Assembly: GCF_041729615.1 (NCBI RefSeq)
Contig: NZ_CP154874.1
Coordinates: 2,051,001-2,115,000 of the forward strand
Reading direction: 5' to 3'
DNA length: 64,000 nt
Origin: Pseudomonas alcaligenes
GTDB taxonomy: Bacteria; Pseudomonadota; Gammaproteobacteria; Pseudomonadales; Pseudomonadaceae
Shown: positions 8,404 to 15,117 of the stretch, piece by piece
How positions within the stretch are numbered: position 1 is the first letter of the stretch
How the letters are laid out: each line of letters opens with the position of its first letter
Position numbers and translations under genes: made by a program
Notes under the pieces: generated by a model
What the model saw: only the letters and a program-made list of their open reading frames with translations
Database searches by the model: none
Told to the model about the DNA's origin: nothing

Positions 8404-9123
8404 ATGAACACCCTGATCATCCACGCCCACCCCGAGCCGCAGTCCTTCTGCAGCGCCATGAAGGACCTGGCCGTAGCCACCCTGCAGGGCGCCGGCCACC
8501 AGGTGCAGGTCTCCGACCTCTACGCCATGGGCTGGAACCCGGTGGCCTCGGCCGCCGACTTCACCGTGCGCAGCAATCCCGATTACCTGGTCTACGCCCT
8601 GGAGCAGCGCGAGACGGTCAAGACCGGCGCCCTCGCGCCCGATATCGCCGCCGAGCTGGACAAGCTGCTGTGGGCGGACCTGCTGATCCTCAACTTCCCG
8701 CTGTTCTGGTGTTCGCTGCCGGCCATGCTCAAGGGCTGGATCGACCGCGTGCTGGTCTCCGGCACCTGCTACGGTGGCCTGCGCTTCTACGACCGTGGCG
8801 GCCTGGCCGGCAAGCGTGCGCTGCTCAGCTTCAGCCTCGGCGGCCAGCAGCACATGTTCGAGGACGAAGATGCCGTGCACGGCGACTGGGAGCCCATGCT
8901 GCGTCCGCTGCAGCGTGGCACCCTGGCCTATGTCGGCATGCGCGTGTTGCCGCCGTTCGCCGCCTACCACGTGCCCTATATTAGCCCCGAGGCGCGTGGC
9001 GTGATCCTCGATCAGTACCGCGACTACCTGCTGCGACTGGAAAGTATCGAACCGCTGCGCTTTCCCTCGCTGGCCAACTTCGACAGCGGCCTGCGCCCGC
9101 TCGGGCAGCAGGTGCCAGCATGA
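8404..9123 (+). CDS. NAD(P)H dehydrogenase (quinone)-like flavodoxin-fold reductase
   Basis: A 239-residue Flavodoxin_2 family protein (MdaB/KefF/NQO1-like). It opens with NTLIIHAHPEPQSFC, the FMN/FAD phosphate loop. NFPLFWCSLPAMLKGWIDRV near residue 100 is the family fingerprint, and LSFSLGG follows. Such enzymes carry FAD and reduce quinones or other acceptors with NAD(P)H. The stop TGA overlaps the ATG of the rubredoxin gene (ATGA), so the two are translationally coupled. With the desaturase 83 nt upstream, this suggests it feeds electrons to rubredoxin rather than to quinone. That role is inferred from context alone. Confidence 0.85.
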   Translation: MNTLIIHAHPEPQSFCSAMKDLAVATLQGAGHQVQVSDLYAMGWNPVASAADFTVRSNPDYLVYALEQRETVKTGALAPDIAAELDKLLWADLLILNFPLFWCSLPAMLKGWIDRVLVSGTCYGGLRFYDRGGLAGKRALLSFSLGGQQHMFEDEDAVHGDWEPMLRPLQRGTLAYVGMRVLPPFAAYHVPYISPEARGVILDQYRDYLLRLESIEPLRFPSLANFDSGLRPLGQQVPA

Positions 9124-9284
9124 AGACCTGGATCTGCATCATCTGCGGCCTGATCTACGACGAAGCCACGGGCTGGCCAGACGATGGCATTCCCGCCGGC
9201 ACGCCCTGGGCCGAGGTACCCGACGACTGGCTGTGCCCCGACTGCGGCGTGAGCAAGGCCGACTTCGCCATGCAGGAGCTCTGA
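9120..9284 (+). CDS. Rubredoxin
   Basis: A 54-residue protein of classic rubredoxin length. Its two iron-binding knuckles are [10 protein letters not shown] (residues 5-14) and [11 protein letters not shown] (about 39-49). The conserved core [15 protein letters not shown] lies between them. It carries one electron at a Fe(Cys)4 centre in the cytoplasm. The ATG overlaps the preceding stop by 4 nt. Its place as last gene of the desaturase-reductase-rubredoxin set suggests it is the dedicated electron donor of the membrane di-iron enzyme, as rubredoxin is for AlkB. Confidence 0.93.
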   Translation: MKTWICIICGLIYDEATGWPDDGIPAGTPWAEVPDDWLCPDCGVSKADFAMQEL

Positions 9285-9339
9285 CCGACAGCCCGCATGG
9301 ACGCCCGCGAAGCGGATGCGTATGATTGCGCCCCGCAAC

Positions 9340-9416
9340 GCATCCGTAGCTCAGCTGGATAGAGTACTGCCCTCCGAAGGCAGGGGTCGTGGGTTCGAAT
9401 CCCGCCGGATGCGCCA
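9340..9416 (+). tRNA. tRNA-Arg (anticodon CCG)
   Basis: A 77-nt cloverleaf. The acceptor GCATCCG pairs with CGGATGC, followed by discriminator G and an encoded CCA (9414-9416). The D-arm contains AGCTCAGCTGGATAGAG. The anticodon stem CTGCC/GGCAG encloses the loop CTCCGAA with anticodon CCG at 9374-9376. The T-arm contains GGTTCGAATCC. It reads the CGG codon. Confidence 0.97.
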
Positions 9417-9421
9417 GACAG

Positions 9422-9458
9422 AAAAAAGCCCCGAGGCATTCGCCCCGGGGCTTTTTTG
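9422..9458. terminator. Bidirectional terminator after the tRNA and the convergent secreted-protein gene
   Basis: The inverted repeat AAAAAAGCCCCG...CGGGGCTTTTTT gives a T-tract on both strands. It ends the tRNA transcript and the minus-strand gene that stops at 9467. Confidence 0.9.
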
Positions 9459-9466
9459 TTTTCGGC

Positions 9467-10786
9467 TCACTGACTTTGCAATTGCAGCTGCGGCTTGGGT
9501 GGCTGCGGCTCGGCGGCCTTGATCTGCAGACTCGGCTTGGGCGGCTCGGGCTGCGGCTGTGGGGCGCGCAGTTGCAGTTCCGGCTTGGGCGGCTGGGGTT
9601 GCGGGGCGCGCAGGTTGCCCGGGGTCGGTTGCGGATGCGGGTCCGGCATGTTCGGCTGCACCTGCAGCTTGTTGCCCTGACCGCCGACATCCACATTGAG
9701 GGTGCTGGTGCACAGCACTTCCACATTCACCACGCCGGACTGCTGCTTGTTCGGCGCCAGCACGTTGAAGCGGTAGCTGCGCTTGACCAGGGTACCCTGG
9801 CCCTGGGTGTTGGCCTGGAAGCCACCGATGCCCTGCTGCACGGGACCGGCCTCGGGCTTGAGCACCACCTTCTGGTTGATCACCCGCAGGCTCGCCTCGC
9901 CGACCTTGCCGGGCAGATTACTGCTCATCTGCATGGCCGCGCCCTTGCCGCCGACTTCCTCCAGCCAGTACTTGATCGGCCCGCCACCGACGCCCTTGAC
10001 CGTGGCCTTGAGGCTGATCTCGGCCGGGCATACGCCCTTGAGCTTGGCCGGCTGCGCTTCCAGCTGCACCTCGGTGACCTGGAAGCCGGCGGCCAGGCCC
10101 TGCGGGCCCTTGGGCGGGTCGACCTGGTCGGCAATGGCCGGGTTGCCCAGGCACTGGATGGTCACCGGCGCAGTCTTGTCCCACAGGCTGTACTGGTGGT
10201 TGCTCGGCGGCCGCGAGGTATTGGGCCCGCCGCCCAGCTGATAGTAGCCAGCCATCCGCAAGGGCACGTCGAGCTTGACGTTGAAGCCCTGGCGCAGCAC
10301 CTGGTTGAGGGTCTTGCCCTGCTTCAGACGGTTGTGTTTCTCGAAGCTGCAGTAGGTGGCGATGTCGGCGCCGGGAATGCCGTCGTCGACCAGCAGGGCA
10401 AACGGCAGGTTGGCATTCAGATAGCCGCTGGCGGCCAGCACCTGGGCGGCACCGAGGTCGAACATCTGCGACTTGTCGAAGTAGTTCTCGCTGCCCTTGG
10501 CAATCTTCGCCTCACCGATATAGATGCGTGCCCAGGGCTTGTTCGGCTGCATCTTCCACTGATGGGTGTACTGGATGCGCAGCTTCACCGTGCTGCTGGG
10601 CACCACCGCCCACTCACCCTTGTTGTTCAGCTTGACCTGCAGGGTGTGCGGCTGGCCGGCATTGGGCGCGGCCTTGACGGTGGCGGTGGCAGCCGGGTTG
10701 TCGTCGACGGCCAGGGCGGCGCCGCTGGCCAGCAGCAGGGCCAGGCCGAGGTTGCTGAGGGTGAAGCCGGAGTTGAGCGCTTTCAT
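9467..10786 (-). CDS. Exported Cys-containing protein with Pro-rich tail, paralogue of the 17331-18902 product
   Basis: A 439-residue protein of unknown function. It has a Sec signal peptide (hydrophobic [13 protein letters not shown], likely cleavage near residue 26). The central region resembles the gene at 17331-18902: both have a block of the form QGK..-L.Q.L.Q.....PL.AG followed by CP....LKA...KG. The last 60 residues are low-complexity [12 protein letters not shown]-type repeats, three imperfect units, possibly a periplasm-spanning or cell-wall-binding tail. The mature protein has four Cys, so disulfides are likely. The start at 10786 has a GGAG site and signal peptide; an upstream in-frame start would lie in the promoter. 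It has its own ECF-like promoter (10834-10860), shared in sequence with the paralogue, so the locus sigma factor probably drives it. Confidence 0.8.
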   Translation of the reverse strand: MKALNSGFTLSNLGLALLLASGAALAVDDNPAATATVKAAPNAGQPHTLQVKLNNKGEWAVVPSSTVKLRIQYTHQWKMQPNKPWARIYIGEAKIAKGSENYFDKSQMFDLGAAQVLAASGYLNANLPFALLVDDGIPGADIATYCSFEKHNRLKQGKTLNQVLRQGFNVKLDVPLRMAGYYQLGGGPNTSRPPSNHQYSLWDKTAPVTIQCLGNPAIADQVDPPKGPQGLAAGFQVTEVQLEAQPAKLKGVCPAEISLKATVKGVGGGPIKYWLEEVGGKGAAMQMSSNLPGKVGEASLRVINQKVVLKPEAGPVQQGIGGFQANTQGQGTLVKRSYRFNVLAPNKQQSGVVNVEVLCTSTLNVDVGGQGNKLQVQPNMPDPHPQPTPGNLRAPQPQPPKPELQLRAPQPQPEPPKPSLQIKAAEPQPPKPQLQLQSQ

Positions 10787-10803
10787 GGAGTTGCTCCTCG
10801 TGG

Positions 10804-10830
10804 GGGGCGTGAGAAATTGCCTTACGCCCC
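10804..10830 (-). other. 5' UTR stem-loop of the exported-protein gene
   Basis: GGGGCGT/ACGCCCC arms (10804-10810 and 10824-10830) flank a 13-nt loop. The stem lies where the transcript from the ECF-like promoter should begin and lacks a T-tract. It may stabilise the 5' end. Confidence 0.5.
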
Positions 10831-10833
10831 TCT

Positions 10834-10860
10834 GTCGTCGACTCCCCTGTCGGCGGTTCA
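10834..10860 (-). promoter_or_regulatory. ECF-sigma-type promoter, copy 1
   Basis: The minus strand reads TTGAACCGCC, then 13 nt, then ACGACAGAGGG. This is a GAACC -35 box (10855-10859), a 17-nt spacer, and a CGAC -10 box (10834-10837). The same words at the same spacing occur before the gene at 18902 (18939-18964), while the spacer differs. GAAC-type -35 boxes with short GC-rich -10 boxes are usual for ECF sigma factors, and the locus encodes one. Confidence 0.78.
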
Positions 10861-10912
10861 AAATATTTTCCAGGTGCCTTGAGTAAAGCCTGCAGCCCGC
10901 GTCCTGCGTGGC

Positions 10913-12298
10913 TCAGCGACAGCCGGGCAGGCGCGCCAGACCGGCGCCGTACTGTTCGTCGCGACCGGCGATGCCAAGGTCACGGGCCTGGGCCAGCAGC
11001 GCCTCGGGCGAGGCGGCCAAGGCCAGAGCAGCGCTGACGAAGGGCGCGGCGAAGGAAGTACCGCTGGCAAAGAAGCCCTGCCCCGTGCCATCCAGGGTCC
11101 AGATGTCCTCGCCGGGCGCCACCAGCGCCAGGTGGCGGCCGAAGTTGGACTGGCGCAGGCGGCGCAGGCGTGCATCCACCGCGCCCACCGCCAATACCTC
11201 TGGATAGGCGGCCGGATAGCGCACCCCGGCCTGGCCATCGTTGCCGGCGGCGGCGACGAAGTGCAGACGCTCGCCCAGGCGTTCGAACAGCCCCTCCAGC
11301 AGCTGGCTGCGCGAACCACCGAAACTCAGGTTGACCGCCCGTGGTGGCGGCTGCAGGGCGGCGACCCGCTCCAGGGCGAGAATCACCCAGTCGCTGCGGG
11401 TGTGCAGACCGGCCTCGCGGTCCTCGCCGAACACGCCCAGGGCCTGCAGGCGCGCGCCAGGCAACAGCCCGGCGACCTGCCCGCGACCGACCAGCAGGGC
11501 CGCCACCGCCGTGCCATGGCGCTGCGCCTCGGCGCTGCGGGCGGCGTACTGCGCCGGTGGCAGGCTCTGGTAGTGCAGATCGGCGCCGGCGAACTCGGCC
11601 AGCGTGGTGTTCACCGGACCGTCGAGCATCGCCAACTGCAGACCGCGTCCGCACTCGACCGACGCCGGCTGACCACGGCCCATGGCGCGCTGGCCCCAGT
11701 TGCGTAGCTGCAGCTCGGCCGCATCCGGTTGTGCCAGCGGCCGGTAGCGCTGATTGAGCTCCTGCTGCCAGTCCGGGAAGCGCGCCCGCAGCTCGCGCTC
11801 CAGCTGCAGCACATCGGCCTCCGCCGGCAGGCGGAACACGCTGAGCACCAGGTCCAGGCTGGGCAGCTGCTGACGTCGCAGGATGCGCAGGCCGAAGGGC
11901 TGCAGCGCCAGGCGCTGTCGCTCGGCCTCGGCCTGGTCGGCGGCGAACACCAGCCACTCGCGCAGCGGCGGCAGATCGTCCGCAGGCGGCGGTGCCACGC
12001 CGCGCCACTGCACCGGCGCGGCCTGCAGCGGTGGCTGGTCGAGCAGGCTGCCGCTGCGCCGCGGTGGCTGTAGGGGCGGCGGCGGACCGGGTGCCGGCGT
12101 CACGCCGGGTAAGGGCGCGGCAGGAGCAGGTGCCGGCACGGCAGCCGGAGCCGGTGCAGGCGCGCTCGGCGCCGGACTGGGCGCAGGGCCACCCGGCACC
12201 GGCACGCTACTGGAAGGGGGCGCGGCGCCAGTGGGGTCGCTGGCGGCCTGCAACGGCAGGCTCAGGAGCAACACCAGCAGCAGCGCCCAGCGCCTCAC
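10913..12298 (-). CDS. Exported subtilisin-like (S8) serine protease, coupled to the anti-sigma gene
   Basis: A 461-residue protease. Domains in order: signal peptide (1-19), a long Pro/Ala-rich linker (about 22-80), a propeptide-like domain (about 112-190, pattern strand-helix-two strands-helix-strand), then the S8 catalytic domain. All catalytic residues are present: Asp226 (LAMLDGPVN), His261 (RHGTAVAALL), oxyanion Asn353 (AAAGNDG) and Ser415 (ASGTSFAAP). The GTG start at 12298 overlaps the anti-sigma stop as GTGA and has GGGAG upstream; the frame stays open beyond this, but only as a shadow of the anti-sigma gene. Tight coupling to the anti-sigma factor suggests it either cleaves that protein to release the sigma factor or is held in check by it. 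Processing of the neighbouring exported proteins is another possibility. Confidence 0.88.
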   Translation of the reverse strand: MRRWALLLVLLLSLPLQAASDPTGAAPPSSSVPVPGGPAPSPAPSAPAPAPAAVPAPAPAAPLPGVTPAPGPPPPLQPPRRSGSLLDQPPLQAAPVQWRGVAPPPADDLPPLREWLVFAADQAEAERQRLALQPFGLRILRRQQLPSLDLVLSVFRLPAEADVLQLERELRARFPDWQQELNQRYRPLAQPDAAELQLRNWGQRAMGRGQPASVECGRGLQLAMLDGPVNTTLAEFAGADLHYQSLPPAQYAARSAEAQRHGTAVAALLVGRGQVAGLLPGARLQALGVFGEDREAGLHTRSDWVILALERVAALQPPPRAVNLSFGGSRSQLLEGLFERLGERLHFVAAAGNDGQAGVRYPAAYPEVLAVGAVDARLRRLRQSNFGRHLALVAPGEDIWTLDGTGQGFFASGTSFAAPFVSAALALAASPEALLAQARDLGIAGRDEQYGAGLARLPGCR

Positions 12299-12918
12299 GG
12301 CTGCTCCCGTGCCAGCAGCGCGGCGTGCTGCACCACGGCCTGCTGCTGCAGCCACTGCAGCAGGGCCTGACCATCGCGGAAGCGCTTGTCCGCCGGCACA
12401 TGCACCTGCACCACGCCCAGCGCCGAGGGGCCGTCGACCAGCACCGCGTCCAGCTCCAGCAGCAGGGCACGGATCTGCTGCCACTGGGCATGCTCGACGA
12501 AGCGCAACTGTACCCGGTAGCCGCCGCTGAGCACCTGCTCGCTGCCGCCACTCTGCAGCTGCCAGTCGCTGTCGACCTGCGCCGGACGCATCAGGATGCC
12601 CAGCTGCAGGGCGACCACCAGCGCGGCCGCGGCGGCCAGCCCCGGCTTCCACCAGTCGCGCCGCGGCGCCGGCCGCACCTCCTGCTGCAAGCTGCGCTGC
12701 AGCCGTGCCCAGCCCAGTTCGAAGGGCGGCGCCTCGTGCGCCTGCTCCTGCTCGCGCACGGCGGCGGCCAGACGACGCAGTACCTCCAGCTCCTCGCGAG
12801 CCTCGGCCGAGCGCAGCAGCAGGGCCTCGACGGCGGCCAGTTCGGCGCCTTCCAAAGTGCCGTTGAGGTACCAGGGCAGCAGCTCCAGCAGCGCCCGATC
12901 ATCGAGTTCAGTGTTCAT
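12295..12918 (-). CDS. Membrane anti-sigma factor with a propeptide-like periplasmic domain
   Basis: A 207-residue protein. The cytoplasmic N-terminus (1-50) matches the anti-sigma helical fold: the LLPWYLNGTL motif, then AELAAVEALLLRSAEAREEL. It lacks the His/Cys zinc ligands. One transmembrane helix lies at about 91-110. The periplasmic part (130-203) reads strand YRVQLRF, helix QWQQIRALLLEL, strands, then helix ALLQWLQQQ and a last strand. That is the order of an I9-type subtilisin propeptide. The ATG at 12918 has a strong GGAGGTG. It follows the sigma gene by 66 nt and overlaps the S8 protease gene. It should bind the ECF factor at the membrane, and the external domain may sense or inhibit the protease. 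The fold match is read by eye. Confidence 0.82.
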   Translation of the reverse strand: MNTELDDRALLELLPWYLNGTLEGAELAAVEALLLRSAEAREELEVLRRLAAAVREQEQAHEAPPFELGWARLQRSLQQEVRPAPRRDWWKPGLAAAAALVVALQLGILMRPAQVDSDWQLQSGGSEQVLSGGYRVQLRFVEHAQWQQIRALLLELDAVLVDGPSALGVVQVHVPADKRFRDGQALLQWLQQQAVVQHAALLAREQP

Positions 12919-12984
12919 GCTTCACCTCCGCGGTCTGTGCCACTGAGTCGTGCGCGGCGGCCCGAGGGTTCATTCTGTTCATGG

Positions 12985-13542
12985 CTAGGCGCCTCCCAGC
13001 AGGCGGCGCAGGCACTGCAGCAACTGCTGCTTGGCATGCAGCATGCGGGTCTTCACCGTGCCGTGGGGGATGGCCATGATCTCGGCGATCTGCGGGTAGG
13101 ACAGCTCCTCGAAGAAGGTCAGGTAGACCACCTGGCGATGGCCGTCCTTGAGGCGGTCGAGGCACTGGCGCACCTGCGCGCCCTGCTGGCCCAGCTCGAT
13201 GGCCAGGCTGGCCGGACAGGCCTCGCCGCTTGCCTCGTCCTCCAAAGATGCCTCGTCGAGCAGCTCGCTCGGGCGCTTGCGCCGCAGCAGGTCGATCGAC
13301 TTGTAGCGGGTGATCGACAGCAGCCAGGTGCGCACCTGCGACTGCCCGGCGAAGGTCGCGGCACGCCGCCACACCTCCAGCATCACCTCGTTGAGCACCT
13401 CGGCGGCGTCCGCGCCGTTGTGCAGCGTGCGCAGGGAGAACTGGTAGACCACACCGTGGAAGCGCTCATAGAACTGCCGCAGCGCGCGCTGGTCGCCGCC
13501 GGCGATGCGTTGCAGCAGTTGCTCGTCGGTATCGGTGCTCAT
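12985..13542 (-). CDS. ECF-type RNA polymerase sigma factor
   Basis: A 185-residue sigma-70 family protein with the ECF layout. Region 2 is at about residues 10-80, with DAAEVLNEVMLEVWRRAATF for core binding and the -10 recognition stretch RTWLLSITRYKSIDLLRRKR. Region 4 is at about 125-178, with LSYPQIAEIMAIPHGTVKTRM as the -35-binding helix-turn-helix. The start ATG at 13542 overlaps the stop of the upstream exported-protein gene as ATGA. The anti-sigma gene follows. The repeated GAACC-N17-CGAC promoters before two genes of this locus are its probable targets, which would make the operon self-activating. Confidence 0.92.
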   Translation of the reverse strand: MSTDTDEQLLQRIAGGDQRALRQFYERFHGVVYQFSLRTLHNGADAAEVLNEVMLEVWRRAATFAGQSQVRTWLLSITRYKSIDLLRRKRPSELLDEASLEDEASGEACPASLAIELGQQGAQVRQCLDRLKDGHRQVVYLTFFEELSYPQIAEIMAIPHGTVKTRMLHAKQQLLQCLRRLLGGA

Positions 13543-15080
13543 GGCTGGTAGCGCACCCTCCATTCCTGGCTGCGGCCGATCATCGCGCCGCCCTGGTCGT
13601 GGGCGGTGACCCGCCACAGATAGTAATGCCCCGGCTGCAGCTTGCTGCGCAGCAGCGGCGAGAGTGCGCTGCGGTTCACGCTGGCCGGCAGCAGCATGCC
13701 GGCGACGAAGCTGGGCGACTCGCCGAGTACCGCGCCGTCGTCACCGCGCGGGCCGTCGGCGGCGAACAGCTGCAGCTGGTAGACCACCGCACCGGCCACC
13801 GGCTGCCAGTGGAACTGGCTGGCGGCGTCGACCGCGCCCTCGCGCGGGCCGGCCTCGATCAGCGGGCCGCGGCGCAGCTCGCCGGTGCCGAGCACCTCGT
13901 ACACCGTTTCCACTGTCAGGCCGTCCAGCGGGCAGCCTGCATCCACCACCAGGGCATCGGCCGGGATCAGCTCGCGGTTGGTCACGCAGAAGCGCACGCG
14001 GTACTTGCCGGCCTTGTCGGTGGGCAGCGGCGGGCTGTTGAGGCTGCTCTGCTGGGCGTTGCGCAGGTAGCTGCGCACCAGGGTCAGGGTGCGGTACACC
14101 GGCTTGCCCTCGGTGCTGCCCGGCTCGGCCACCTGCCAGCGGCCTTCCAGCAGGCCGTTGCCGCTGTAGGCCAGCAACACCTTGGCCAGCAGGTCGGTAT
14201 CGGCCGGCACCACCTTGACCCGCTGGTTGTCGCTGAAGCTCAGGCTCAGGCGCTGTACCAGCAGCTCGCCGCTCTGGTTCTCGCGCGGCGCGCGCAGGCC
14301 GCTGGCGGCCAGGTTGAGGGTGACCTGGCCGCGCAGGCGCGAGCTGCCACCGATGAACTCGCGCTGCAGGAGCAGCCGGCGCAGGCCGCGTTCATACCAG
14401 CCCTGCACGGTGGCCGCCGGCAGCTCCAGCTCCTCGCGCAGCAGGAAGGGGCCGCCGCCCTCGGCGGCAAGACGCCCGCCGAGCGTCGTCAGCACACTGC
14501 CACTGGCCGGGTCGATCACCCGCGCCTGGGTAGAGCTGACCCCGGCGCTGTAGCCCTGGCTGGCCACCACCTGCCAGGCCAGCGCCAGCGGGTTGTTCTG
14601 GCTGGCCAGCAGCTGGCGCTGCGCCGGCTGGATCTGCACCGCGCGCAACGCACCGGATACCGCCGGCAGGATCAGCACCTGCTGGGCGCGAACGGTGCCA
14701 CCACCAGACACGGGCGAGAAGTCGCGCACCAGCAGCACCCGGCGCAGGCCATTGGCCTGCCAGGCCTGCACCGTGGCCTGGGGCACGGCGATGAACTCGC
14801 CGAACAGGAAGGGCCCCGTGCCGCCCTGGCTGAGCGTACCGCCGACCGTGGCCAGGGTGGCGCCACCGGAGGGGTTGACGATGCGCGCGACGGGCGAGGC
14901 GGCGCCACCGAAGTGCGCCGAATCGCTGGTGACGGTCCAGTTCATCGCCCAGTTGTTGTCCTGGTTGGCCAGCAGCTGGCGCTGCGCCGGTTGCGCGCTG
15001 GCGCCCAGCAACACGGCCTCGGCGGCCAGTGGCAGCCAGGGCAGCAGCAGGGCCAGGAGGAGTCGAGGGAGAGCTTTCAT
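13539..15080 (-). CDS. Exported protein with two tandem 120-residue repeats and an FN3-like end
   Basis: A 513-residue protein of unknown function. The signal peptide covers about residues 1-22 (PRLLLALLLPWLPLAAEA). Residues 29-140 and 149-260 are a clear duplication: both start QPAQRQLLA-N/S-Q, contain R-I/V-x-x-P-S/A-x-G-x-x-L-x-T-x-G-G and L-R-R-x-L-L-x-R-x-F. The middle has two Cys. The last 90 residues (SQFHWQPVAGAVVYQLQLFA...YYLWRVTAHD) look like a fibronectin type III or Ig-like domain. The ATG at 15080 follows GGAAGGTG. The gene sits 37 nt after the beta-barrel gene and overlaps the sigma gene, so it is made from the same transcript. It may be a surface-exposed or periplasmic partner of the barrel. 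Confidence 0.8.
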   Translation of the reverse strand: MKALPRLLLALLLPWLPLAAEAVLLGASAQPAQRQLLANQDNNWAMNWTVTSDSAHFGGAASPVARIVNPSGGATLATVGGTLSQGGTGPFLFGEFIAVPQATVQAWQANGLRRVLLVRDFSPVSGGGTVRAQQVLILPAVSGALRAVQIQPAQRQLLASQNNPLALAWQVVASQGYSAGVSSTQARVIDPASGSVLTTLGGRLAAEGGGPFLLREELELPAATVQGWYERGLRRLLLQREFIGGSSRLRGQVTLNLAASGLRAPRENQSGELLVQRLSLSFSDNQRVKVVPADTDLLAKVLLAYSGNGLLEGRWQVAEPGSTEGKPVYRTLTLVRSYLRNAQQSSLNSPPLPTDKAGKYRVRFCVTNRELIPADALVVDAGCPLDGLTVETVYEVLGTGELRRGPLIEAGPREGAVDAASQFHWQPVAGAVVYQLQLFAADGPRGDDGAVLGESPSFVAGMLLPASVNRSALSPLLRSKLQPGHYYLWRVTAHDQGGAMIGRSQEWRVRYQP

Positions 15081-15117
15081 GGTTCACCTTCCGCCCGCGC
15101 CAGGCGCGGGACTGCCA

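Noticed and set aside
9600-12300. Low-complexity Pro-coding stretches considered as a CRISPR-like or minisatellite array
   Set aside because: They are in-frame coding repeats (PQPPKP and PAPAP linkers) of irregular length, not regular direct repeats with spacers.
10913-12652. Longer start for the S8 protease, inside the anti-sigma gene
   Set aside because: The upstream extension is a frame shadow. The GTG at 12298 has a ribosome site, gives a clean signal peptide and the GTGA coupling.
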